NCBI RefSeq assembly: GCF_001651035.1
Contig: NZ_LXRG01000076.1
Location: forward strand, 62,001 to 126,000
Direction of reading: 5' to 3'
DNA from: Halomonas sp. ALS9
GTDB taxonomy: Bacteria > Pseudomonadota > Gammaproteobacteria > Pseudomonadales > Halomonadaceae
Length of the DNA stretch: 64,000 nucleotides
Shown here: piece by piece, positions 28,101 through 35,791 of the stretch
Numbering within the stretch: position 1 is the first letter of the stretch
How the letters are laid out: the number at the start of each line of letters is the position of its first letter
Program-made: the position numbers and the translations under genes
The notes under the pieces: generated by a model
What the model saw: the letters and a program-made list of their open reading frames with translations, nothing else
Told to the model about the DNA's origin: nothing
Database searches by the model: none

Positions 28101-28636
28101 ATGCCAAATAAAAAGCCGATCAGGCCGGGGATCAATGCGCTGGCGCGGGGTAACCAGGCGGGCACGGGCCACCCATGATGGGCCGCTAAAGTAATACAGC
28201 CAACCATCCATAAAAATAGCCCACCGAGTTGCCAAATACGGCGCTGCCAACGTCCTTGAGGGCCTACCCAGAGACAAAATGCAGCCATAAGTAATATCGG
28301 GGCGGCTTGACTAGGCAGGCGTTGATGACCACTCAGCAAGGAGGCTGCGTTATATGAAGGGTCTAGGGCATTGTGTACCAATGTATAGCAGGCAACCGCG
28401 GCGAGTGCGATGGAGGTTGCTTTGCGAAAACGTTCAAAGCCAGCCATCACTGCGCTGAGGCCTAGACCACACAATAAAATCACCAGCGCGCTATCGGGTA
28501 GCAGAGCGAGCGATTGAGGCTGGTGAACGTCAGGAAAAAAGCCCAGCAAAAAGCCACCTGCACCAATCACAATGGTGGACACCAGCAGCATAAGTAAGCC
28601 CGCTTGAAGTGCAAGTTCGCGATTATTAACGTCCAT
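25145..28636 (-). CDS. Membrane-bound sensory diguanylate cyclase/phosphodiesterase (PAS-PAS-GGDEF-EAL)
   Basis: This 1163-residue c-di-GMP enzyme has about seven transmembrane helices in residues 10-215 (a MASE-like membrane sensor), a periplasmic CHASE-like segment (about 220-455), another transmembrane helix (about 455-478), two PAS domains (about 485-610 and 615-735), GGDEF (about 740-900) and EAL (about 915-1155). GGDEF is intact in RFGGDEF (about 807), with an inhibitory-site RPSD five residues before it. EAL is intact in GFEALVRW (about 933), with DDFGTGFSS and KIDRSF as further EAL motifs. Both activities are possible. It is divergent from the CheB-CheR-GGDEF-EAL gene. The ligand is unknown. 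Confidence 0.9.
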   Translation of the reverse strand: MDVNNRELALQAGLLMLLVSTIVIGAGGFLLGFFPDVHQPQSLALLPDSALVILLCGLGLSAVMAGFERFRKATSIALAAVACYTLVHNALDPSYNAASLLSGHQRLPSQAAPILLMAAFCLWVGPQGRWQRRIWQLGGLFLWMVGCITLAAHHGWPVPAWLPRASALIPGLIGFLFGIAMMMVSLHVPHLKTSLSSAAVLAGILGVSLSMGGWFLVSWNQHEDMHRNAQQNLEGIAVNIDQMLTSRAIVLERLTERWRQVFADPTSRNREVERYWTDYPSILAIAYFNPTANDLWRRSRHDSALLWLDEQLSTLATLTWLNQQRNVIQWSFPDYERPTLALLSVKQPEQPYQLVAAIDLALLIKREISVVNSTYSLHITHSNGSLIHEGNGLLQASFLGPQPPMLAEHTMVLPGGTIINLALSELPNPPIKLAHFIAAGVGLSGLLLTYQLVFSFALISARAQRTRELSKAKKTLQDSEQRFRSLFTQNPDAVFSLDLSGYHLSVNRSMLTLLETNETQILGRHWKDFVAPEHHPIVDAAFQQALLGIAQRFDLEVINQQGNARQLDVSFLPTVVMDQVVGVYGIAKEMTALRQKESQLRIYQRSLEASSNGILICEAQQTDYPILYVNSAFVNMTGYTLEEAQGRSWRFLQGPDTDPQQIADIQHALEQQHDITMTLRNYRKNGQAFWNNLFLSPVRSPEGQVTHFVGSINDISERRDHENALAFHATHDVLTGLGNRALFEDHLRHDVELARRHKQQLAVLFIDLDEFKPINDTLGHGIGDQVLINVARRLEQAIRPSDTLCRFGGDEFVLLLPDLESPQQAEEIAERLLEALALPYRIERHELYLSASIGIALNDKHLTQPEELLQQADMAMYKAKQQGRNALQTFTQDINQKLTQRVTLRNDLQEAILNEQFELHYQPLLAIDGNVQGFEALVRWNHPVKGAISPDLFIPIAEETGQIIALSQWVIERAARDFLILQPQLPSHCRISVNLSPMQFHRPSFLSSLSTTLAATGLSATSLELELTEGILMNDTDAAIARLHALREMGISVAIDDFGTGFSSLSYLRHLPVDKVKIDRSFINNIANNSKDAAIVQGIVALAHHLELMVVAEGVETSQQHQQLVALKCDIFQGYLFARPMPFEALCNWLTARRGSVTSAVQQ

Positions 28637-29162
28637 TAGCTATTATGTATGCATCCAGTGAAGGGTGTATTGACGCCTGTTTACATAAGGTACCTTTAGA
28701 AACCAATAGCTCACCAGGGGATATCATCAACGCAAAGAGGAAATACCCCTTCATTAGCGCCTATTAATTTATTAAGCCTATGTATTTAATATTTTTTTGT
28801 GTTTTGAGATTAAGTTGACAAGCCTTTTCTAGGCATAAAGGAGCATATGGTTTTTTGTAAAATATGCGCTTCAATCGTTATAAACGTCGACTATGCATCG
28901 TTCCTTATGGGTGATACGGCAGTTCAACCTTACCCGACACTGCCAGGATGCCATCATCTCATAGGTTAAATGTAGCAAAATTATTAATCAGAACTAGGCC
29001 ATTAGTAGGTTCAGAGGCTTCAGGTAAAGGTGGGTAGTAGCCTAAGCCATTGCTGCATTATAAGGCAGGAGTTTATTGACCTATTTCACTCGCTTGAAAA
29101 GTCGCTTTGCCTGGCGAGGCGTGTAGACTGCTAGCGACTATACCGTTTAGTAAAGGACTGCT
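28637..29162. other. 526-bp AT-rich spacer between two divergent c-di-GMP genes
   Basis: This is the longest stretch without a clear gene. It is more AT-rich than its surroundings, mainly at 28760-28990. It must hold the promoters of both divergent genes, but I found no -35/-10 pair at correct spacing that I trust. It contains one short reading frame with a ribosome-binding site (28847-28969), listed separately. Confidence 0.6.
28847..28969 (+). CDS. Possible 40-residue small protein (unsupported by homology)
   Basis: The ATG at 28847 follows AAAGGAG with a 3-bp spacer, and the frame runs 40 codons to TAA. The product would contain three cysteines, two of them in FCKICAS near the start. There is a TTGACA at 28815-28820 but no matching -10. 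I do not recognise it, and chance is a fair explanation for a frame this short. Confidence 0.15.
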   Translation: MVFCKICASIVINVDYASFLMGDTAVQPYPTLPGCHHLIG

Positions 29163-32100
29163 ATGACCGCTGCTACTCCCCCTTTAGCTCCTCCTCTTGT
29201 GGTGGGTATCGGCGCTTCTGCTGGCGGATTAGAAGCCATTGCTAAGCTAATTAAACCGCTCGATCCTGATATGTCGCTGGCCTATGTCGTGTTGCAGCAC
29301 GTATCGCCAACCCATAAAAGCATGCTGGTGGATATCTTAAGTCGTGAGACCCGCCTTCGGGTGCGGCATTTTGAAGATAATCAAATCCCGGAAGCCGGGG
29401 TGATTTACGTGGTGCCGGCTAATACCAGTGCCTTGATTGAAGACGGTATTTTTTATGCCACGCCCATTGAGCCGCATGTAGTACCTAAGCCCTGTATCAA
29501 CGATTTTTTTATCTCTTTGGCGGCGGATGCCCACGAGGCGGCGGTGGGGATCGTGCTATCCGGCACCGGCTATGATGGTACAGCTGGGCTGCGAGCCATT
29601 ATGGCGGCTGGCGGTATCACCATGGTGCAAACGCCGGCCAGTGCTAAATACAGCGGCATGCCGCAGTCGGCGTTAAACGCCGGTGTGATTGACTATGTAT
29701 TGGATGCTGAGGCAATGGCGCCGCGCTTAGCCGAGCTTGTCCAGGTGCATGCAAGCCATGAAAGTAGCCAGGCAGCCGTGCCAGAGCGTTTACTGTCACT
29801 ACTGAGAGAGCATCGCCAACTCGATTTTTCCGGTTACAAAAAAAACGCGCTGAGTAGGCGAATACGGCGTCGGCTGATAGCCACCAATATGGCTGACATG
29901 CAGCAGTATTTAGCGTTAGTGGAGTCAAGTCCGGCTGAGTTAGAGCTGTTGGGCCGTGATATTTTAATTTCGGTAACGGCGTTTGTGCGCGATAAGGCGG
30001 CATTTGATGCTCTGGACAGTGCTATTAGCAGCCTGATTGAGGATGCTGAGCGTGAGCCGATCCGGATATGGGTAGCAGGCTGCGCGACCGGAGAAGAGGC
30101 TTACTCCATTGCCCTGATGATTGCCGAGGCGAAGCGACGCCACGGCGATGCCAGTCGGGTCGTGCAGATATTCGCCACAGATATTGATGACGATGCCTTG
30201 GAAGTCGCCCGACGGGGAAACTATATTGGCGCTGCCTTGGAAGCACTGCCCCCTGAGTGGGTCGAACGCTATTTCATTGCGACAGAGCAGACCTTTGAAG
30301 TGAGCAAAGAATTGCGCGATATGGTGGTGTTTGCCAAACACAATTTGGTCGATGACCCACCGTTTTTACGTTTGAATCTGGTTTCTTGCCGTAATGTACT
30401 TATCTACTTTAATAACGAATTGCAGGCGCGTGTTCTCCAGCGCTTCCATTTTGGTTTAAGGGCTAAAGGGTTACTGTTTCTGGGCCGCTCGGAAAGCATC
30501 TCCCAAACCGAAAGCCTATTTACCCCGCTTAATCGGCGTGAGCGCCTTTTCAGTAAACAGGGTGAGAGCCGCGAAGTGGCTGTACGAACCACCCAAAGCG
30601 CTGGCGAGACGCCTCTGCAGCGTCGACGGGATCGTGATATGCAGCAGCTGTTAGATGCCTTGGTTGCCCATATGGAAGCGACGGTGGCAGTGTGTGATGC
30701 GCAAGGGAGCGTGCTGCATGCGGCGGGCGAAGTAGCCAAGTTTCTACCCTTTACTGCTAGTCGCAGCCAGGTGGGTATCGGTGATGTGATTAGCCCTGCT
30801 TTCCGTGGCGAGCTGATGGCGATGCTGCGTCAGTTTCAAACACAGCGAGAACCACAATTAGGGCGCCGTCGACGCTTTGAAGATCGCTGGTGGCGGCTCA
30901 GTGTGCGGGCGCTCGCAGAGGGCGATGACGACTATCGTGTGCTGGTGATGATCACCCCCCAACCGCTTGTTGAGCCTGCGTTTTCTAGCGATGGCTCGTT
31001 AGAACGGCTGATGGAGCCACTGCCGCCTGGTCAAGGCAATAGCTTAGAAAATGAGCTGGTGGCTACCCGTGAGCATCTTCAAGCACTGATTGAAGAACTG
31101 GCCACGGCTAACGAGGAGATGCAGTCGCTCAATGAAGAGGCCCAAGCATCTAATGAGGAGCTTCAAGCCACTAATGAAGAGATGGAGGCCGCCAACGAAG
31201 AGCTTCAGGCGACCAACGAAGAACTTATAAACCTTAATGAAGAGCTGAATATAAAATCCGGCGAGTTGACTAGGCTCAACGCAGAGTACACCTATCTCTA
31301 TGACGCGCTTGATTTCCCACTGCTGGTGTTTGATACCGACTTCTGTCTAAAGCGCTATAACGCACCCGCGGCGCGCTATTTTAATTTCCGACCTACCGCT
31401 CTTCAGCGTCATGTGGCGGGGTTAACGTTACCTACGGCGCTTAGCAACCTTGAAGAGCAGCTAGTCAGTGTCATGGCCAGTGGGATGCCTGAAGAGGACG
31501 TGGTCGAGGACAATGGAAGGTTGCTACAGCGCGTATTGACCCCCGGTGTTAGTCGTGAGGGCAATGTAGAGCTGCTGATTGTGACACTGATGGACATTAC
31601 TGACCTTAGCCACGTGCAGGCCAAGCTACGTCAATCTCAGGCGCAGTTGCATGCGTTGATGGAAAATAGCACGGTGATGATGGCGCTCAAGGATCTCAAT
31701 GGTCGCTACACCTTTGCCAATCCCCAGTTTTTAAACACCTTCGATCTCTCTCAAGACGCGCTGGTGGGCCGTAACCCGTTTGAGGTATTTCCTGAACCCT
31801 ACGCTAGCTCCGTATGGGCAAGCGATCTTGAGGCGCTGCGCTATCAGCGTATGGTAAAAGCGGAACACGTGCTCACTAGTTCAGCAGGAGGCGTGCGCAT
31901 TTTTTCGTCGGTTCATCAGGTACTACGCGATGAACAAGGCCATCCCAATCTGATTCTGACCGAAGCCGAAGATATAACCGCTCGCAAACAGGCTGAGAGG
32001 GAAATGCAGGTGGCCGCCAAAGTCTATGAGCAGGCGGGAGAGGCGATTGTTGTCATCAATGCCTTGGGCAATGTGCAGTCGGTTAATGCTGCCTTTACGC

Positions 32101-33725
32101 GGATTACCGGGTTTACCACCCAGCAGGTGCTCAACACGCCTGCGCTCCCGCTGCTCTATAGTGACCAGGAGAATGGACAGGAATTAGAGCCGCCGGGCAC
32201 CTGCCATATTGTCTGGGAACTGGTTCAACAGAATGGTTTTTGGCAGGGAGAGGTGTGGAACCATCGTCAAGATGGCACGCTATTTTCCCAGTGGCTAACG
32301 CTTAACAGCATCGAGCCGGACAGCCATGAAGAGATGCTCTATGTAGCGGTATTTTCAGATATTACCCACATTAAAGAGTCACAGCAGCACGCAGAGTACC
32401 TCGCCACCCATGATGCCTTGACGGGGTTACCCAACCGCACACTGTTTCAAGATCGCCTTCAGGTGGCCATTGCCCACGCGCGGCGCAATAATCAAATCAG
32501 CGCGCTGATGTTTTTGGATCTGGATAACTTTAAAAGTATTAATGATACTTTGGGTCACGATGCGGGCGATGAGTTACTGATCCAAGTGGCTGGCAGGCTC
32601 CGTGAGCTAGTGAGGGAGTTGGACACCGTGGCTCGCCTTGGGGGCGATGAATTTACCATTATTATATCCGATACCACGATTGAAGGCGCCGAGCAGGTAG
32701 CCAAGCGAATTGTAGAGGCGCTGGCAAAGCCCTTTGATGTTCGTCGTCACTCGCTATTTGTGACCTCGAGTGTTGGCTTGGCCTTCTGCCCTGATGATGG
32801 CGACGATGTGGCTGGCCTAACCAAAGCAGCGGATACCGCTATGTACCGTGCTAAAGAGAACGGTCGCGATCGGTTTGAGCTGTTCAAACCCGAGCTACAA
32901 GAGCGCTTGATGCGCGATGTGGCCATTGAGCACGCGCTGCGCGAAGGGATGGAGCAGGGCCGCTTAAGGCTAATGTATCAGCCTAAATTTACCAGCGCGT
33001 CTCCCCATAGCTTAGTCGGCGCCGAGGCGCTGCTGCGTTGGAGTGACCCCGTGCTGGGGGAGGTCAGTCCGGCTGATTTTATCCCCGTTGCCGAAGCCAC
33101 TGGATTGATTTTAGAGCTTGACCGGCATGTTGCGTTGTTGTTGATTACTCAATTAGCTCAGTGGCTGGCCGATGGGGTCTGCCCACCTCCGGTGGCGATG
33201 AATGTATCTGCCCGCAGTTTCCAGGAAGAGCGTTTCATCTCTCATTTGTTCGCTTGTTTGAAACAGTACCGGGTTGCCCATGAGTTGATTCAAGTGGAGA
33301 TTACCGAAAGCACCCTGGTCGATCGTTCAAGTGCGGCATTGGGCAATATTGAAAAACTGCGTGAAGCGGGGATTAAACTAGCGGTGGATGATTTCGGCAC
33401 CGGCTACTCATCGCTCGCCTATTTAAAACGGCTGCCGTTGGCCGAGCTTAAGATAGACAAAAGCTTTGTAGACGGGCTTGACAGTGCAGACGAGAGCGAC
33501 CAGGCGATTGCACTGGCGATTTTAGGAATGGCCAAAGCACTTAATATCCGCACCGTCGGAGAGGGCGTGGAAACCCACTCCCAGTTGAGTTGGTTGACCG
33601 CAAACGGCTGTGATTACGTCCAAGGGTATTTGTTATCCCGACCACTACCACTGGCTGAGTTTACCGTGCTAGCCGCGGGCTATGCTCCCCCTTTTAGCAA
33701 CGATGATACGGGAAGGAACGCCTGA
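29163..33725 (+). CDS. CheB-CheR-coiled coil-PAS-GGDEF-EAL multidomain signalling protein
   Basis: This 1520-residue protein has no membrane segment. Residues about 10-195 are a CheB methylesterase domain with its triad visible: S19 (GASAGG), H46 (LQHVSP) and D138 (SGTGYDGT). Residues 205-470 are a CheR methyltransferase with the AdoMet motif AGCATGEEAYS near 305 and SCRNVLIYF. A heptad coiled coil built of repeated NEELQATNEE units spans about 626-702. Three or four PAS domains follow (about 705-1075), then GGDEF (intact, near 1160, inhibitory RELD before it) and EAL (intact GAEALLRW, near 1288). CheB-CheR-PAS hybrids are known; adding GGDEF-EAL links methylation chemistry to c-di-GMP. The next gene is a phytochrome core. 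Confidence 0.93.
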   Translation: MTAATPPLAPPLVVGIGASAGGLEAIAKLIKPLDPDMSLAYVVLQHVSPTHKSMLVDILSRETRLRVRHFEDNQIPEAGVIYVVPANTSALIEDGIFYATPIEPHVVPKPCINDFFISLAADAHEAAVGIVLSGTGYDGTAGLRAIMAAGGITMVQTPASAKYSGMPQSALNAGVIDYVLDAEAMAPRLAELVQVHASHESSQAAVPERLLSLLREHRQLDFSGYKKNALSRRIRRRLIATNMADMQQYLALVESSPAELELLGRDILISVTAFVRDKAAFDALDSAISSLIEDAEREPIRIWVAGCATGEEAYSIALMIAEAKRRHGDASRVVQIFATDIDDDALEVARRGNYIGAALEALPPEWVERYFIATEQTFEVSKELRDMVVFAKHNLVDDPPFLRLNLVSCRNVLIYFNNELQARVLQRFHFGLRAKGLLFLGRSESISQTESLFTPLNRRERLFSKQGESREVAVRTTQSAGETPLQRRRDRDMQQLLDALVAHMEATVAVCDAQGSVLHAAGEVAKFLPFTASRSQVGIGDVISPAFRGELMAMLRQFQTQREPQLGRRRRFEDRWWRLSVRALAEGDDDYRVLVMITPQPLVEPAFSSDGSLERLMEPLPPGQGNSLENELVATREHLQALIEELATANEEMQSLNEEAQASNEELQATNEEMEAANEELQATNEELINLNEELNIKSGELTRLNAEYTYLYDALDFPLLVFDTDFCLKRYNAPAARYFNFRPTALQRHVAGLTLPTALSNLEEQLVSVMASGMPEEDVVEDNGRLLQRVLTPGVSREGNVELLIVTLMDITDLSHVQAKLRQSQAQLHALMENSTVMMALKDLNGRYTFANPQFLNTFDLSQDALVGRNPFEVFPEPYASSVWASDLEALRYQRMVKAEHVLTSSAGGVRIFSSVHQVLRDEQGHPNLILTEAEDITARKQAEREMQVAAKVYEQAGEAIVVINALGNVQSVNAAFTRITGFTTQQVLNTPALPLLYSDQENGQELEPPGTCHIVWELVQQNGFWQGEVWNHRQDGTLFSQWLTLNSIEPDSHEEMLYVAVFSDITHIKESQQHAEYLATHDALTGLPNRTLFQDRLQVAIAHARRNNQISALMFLDLDNFKSINDTLGHDAGDELLIQVAGRLRELVRELDTVARLGGDEFTIIISDTTIEGAEQVAKRIVEALAKPFDVRRHSLFVTSSVGLAFCPDDGDDVAGLTKAADTAMYRAKENGRDRFELFKPELQERLMRDVAIEHALREGMEQGRLRLMYQPKFTSASPHSLVGAEALLRWSDPVLGEVSPADFIPVAEATGLILELDRHVALLLITQLAQWLADGVCPPPVAMNVSARSFQEERFISHLFACLKQYRVAHELIQVEITESTLVDRSSAALGNIEKLREAGIKLAVDDFGTGYSSLAYLKRLPLAELKIDKSFVDGLDSADESDQAIALAILGMAKALNIRTVGEGVETHSQLSWLTANGCDYVQGYLLSRPLPLAEFTVLAAGYAPPFSNDDTGRNA

Positions 33726-33726
33726 C

Positions 33727-35214
33727 ATGACGATGCAAAGCGGGTTTATTGAGCAGTGTGAGCAAGAGCAACTGCATCTTTCCGGTGCTATTCAGCCCCA
33801 CGGCGTGCTCGTGGTGAGTGACCTTCAAGGCACTATCAGCCATGTGTCTGAAAATATCCTGCATTGGCTCGGTGTGGAGGCAGGGCTTGAATCGCTACTG
33901 GATCAACCGCTGCCCGCCTTTCTTGAGGAGGTGCATAGCCGGGCACCAACCCTTTCAGAAGGCGAGCGTTATACAGGCCAGAGCAATATCGGATCCCAAG
34001 AGTTCGATGTAGTAATAAGCCATAACGGTGAACAACTGATATTTGAGCTTTACCCGGTTGATGCTCATGCCGACCCCATGCCGAAGCAAGGAGAAGCTTA
34101 TCCTGTGCCTGAAAATCGTCAGGGGCTTGAAGCACAGTGCCAGCAGCTGTTAGACACGCTATTGGCGTTGAGCGGTTTTGACCGTATCCACTACTACCGC
34201 TTTATGCCTGAGGGCGACGGCGAAGTCACCGCGGAGGCGCGCCAGCCTGAGGTAGCGGGCAGCTATTTAGGCTTACGTTTTCCGGCCAGCGATATCCCCC
34301 AGATAGCGCGCCAGCTGTATATGAAGAATCCATGGCGCTCTATTCCCAATAGCAGTGCTGAGCCTGTGGCGGTTGTGGGCCGCGAGCGGAACGCCATTCC
34401 CAATCTTTCATGGGTTGATTTGCGCAGCGTATCGCCTGTTCATTTGGAATATATGGCCAATATGGGGGTCGGTGCAGCGATTTCTCTCCCCATTACTCAG
34501 GCGGGGACGCTTGATGCGCTGATTTCTTGCCACAGTGCGGTACCAAAGCAGTTAACGGTTAGCCAACTACAGGCCATGAGTGCGCTTTCAGAAGCCTTTA
34601 ATCTACGTCTGCGCGACTATAAAGCGCGTAGGCGGTTACAGGTGCTCGATGGCATGCAGCGCCAGTTTGACCAAGCTAAAGACGTGCTAATGCGCCACGG
34701 TGAGTTAGCGAGCGCCTGGCCCGAATTAAGCCACTGGTTAATGGATTCCTTTGCAGCGGATGGCGCCATCCTGCAGGTGGGTGGCGACACTTATCATGCT
34801 GGAGAGGGGCTGTCGGCGGCTGGAATTGAAGTCGTGGCGGAGGCGGCGCGGTTTGAAACGTCGTCGGTATGGATAAGCGATAGCTTGCGAAGCGACTGTC
34901 CCGATATGCCGCTGAGTGAAATCGCCGGCGTTGCAGTGGTAAGTGATTTACCCCTTGATCAGTACCATAGCGTTAATCTTTACCTTTGTCGGCTTGAACA
35001 CCTCTATGAAGTTACCTGGGGCGGTAACCCTGACAAACCCGTGGATTACCGGGACGGTAGCCGCGGGATCGCACCGCGGCGTTCGTTTGAAGCCTGGGTA
35101 GAGCAGCGGGTGGGCCACAGCCGCCCCTGGTCAGCGAATACTCGTATGTACCTGCTGAAACTGCGCGCGCTACTGCAACAGGCTAAGTCGTTTGCCCGGA
35201 AGACGGATGAGTAA
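33727..35214 (+). CDS. Bacteriophytochrome photosensory core (PAS-GAF-PHY) without output domain
   Basis: This 495-residue red/far-red light sensor binds biliverdin. The attachment cysteine is C11 in EQCEQEQ, followed by the phytochrome signature GAIQPHG. The GAF domain has DRIHYYRF, the chromophore-pocket PASDIP (near 186) and SPVHLEYMANMGV with the conserved histidine at 239. The PHY domain has the tongue motif PRRSFEAW (near 453). The protein ends just after PHY, where a histidine kinase or GGDEF domain would normally begin. The ATG at 33727 has an AAGGAAC site and lies 1 bp after the CheB-CheR-GGDEF-EAL stop. Its output is probably delivered in trans, perhaps to that upstream protein (inference). 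Confidence 0.92.
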   Translation: MTMQSGFIEQCEQEQLHLSGAIQPHGVLVVSDLQGTISHVSENILHWLGVEAGLESLLDQPLPAFLEEVHSRAPTLSEGERYTGQSNIGSQEFDVVISHNGEQLIFELYPVDAHADPMPKQGEAYPVPENRQGLEAQCQQLLDTLLALSGFDRIHYYRFMPEGDGEVTAEARQPEVAGSYLGLRFPASDIPQIARQLYMKNPWRSIPNSSAEPVAVVGRERNAIPNLSWVDLRSVSPVHLEYMANMGVGAAISLPITQAGTLDALISCHSAVPKQLTVSQLQAMSALSEAFNLRLRDYKARRRLQVLDGMQRQFDQAKDVLMRHGELASAWPELSHWLMDSFAADGAILQVGGDTYHAGEGLSAAGIEVVAEAARFETSSVWISDSLRSDCPDMPLSEIAGVAVVSDLPLDQYHSVNLYLCRLEHLYEVTWGGNPDKPVDYRDGSRGIAPRRSFEAWVEQRVGHSRPWSANTRMYLLKLRALLQQAKSFARKTDE

Positions 35215-35791
35215 TCCCACCCTGAGGGAATGGCTTAAGCGTGAAACGCGCGTGGCTCACCATCAAGTGGATCAGCATCCCGCTCTGAAGCTGCTGCTTA
35301 GTCGGGAATTAACGGTTGCAAAGTATGCTACAGCGTTAAGCGCGCTTTATGCGCCCATCGCAAGCCTTGAGCAGGCGCTGAGTAGTGGCTTACAGGCTCA
35401 CGCTATGGATTACCGATTAATGCAGCGTGAGCCGCTACTGAAGGCAGATATTCAGCGATTGGGTAGAAGGGTGGCGTCGGTGCCCCTCGCGCCACTGCCG
35501 ACCAGCCCGGCCAACACGGTTGGTATGCTCTATGTGCTCGAAGGCTCACGTTTGGGCGGGGCGATGATTGCCCGTCACGTCGAGAGCGTGCTGGGGCGGC
35601 AGGTGCCTTTGCAGTTCCTCACTGCCCATCCCTTAACAGGCGAACAGTGGGCTGCTTTTTGGCACTTTGCGGAGTACCGCTGCCCGCTATCTACGTGGCC
35701 TGCAGTGCTTGCCGGGGCGCAACAGGCCTTTGAGCGCTTTACTCTGGATTTGGCTGCGTTTGCGGGGCCAAACCCAGTGCCCATAGAATAA
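35207..35791 (+). CDS. bphO: Biliverdin-producing heme oxygenase
   Basis: It opens heme to biliverdin, the chromophore of the phytochrome encoded just upstream. The 194-residue protein has the proximal-histidine motif TRVAHHQVDQHP (H18), and the distal-helix pattern GMLYVLEGSRLGGAMIAR, which matches BphO-type enzymes. Its ATG overlaps the phytochrome stop (ATGAGTAA), so the two are translationally coupled and their products matched. The 3' end overlaps the convergent oligopeptidase gene by 53 bp. Confidence 0.92.
   Translation: MSNPTLREWLKRETRVAHHQVDQHPALKLLLSRELTVAKYATALSALYAPIASLEQALSSGLQAHAMDYRLMQREPLLKADIQRLGRRVASVPLAPLPTSPANTVGMLYVLEGSRLGGAMIARHVESVLGRQVPLQFLTAHPLTGEQWAAFWHFAEYRCPLSTWPAVLAGAQQAFERFTLDLAAFAGPNPVPIE

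Noticed and set aside
29074..29129. Sigma-70 promoter for the CheB-CheR-GGDEF-EAL gene
   Set aside because: TTGACC, TTGAAA and TTGCCT hexamers and a TAGACT are present, but none pair at 16-18 bp spacing.
33727..35214. Phytochrome gene as a truncated pseudogene
   Set aside because: All chromophore-binding motifs and the PHY tongue are intact, and its stop overlaps the heme oxygenase start in a tidy coupling, so the short form appears functional.
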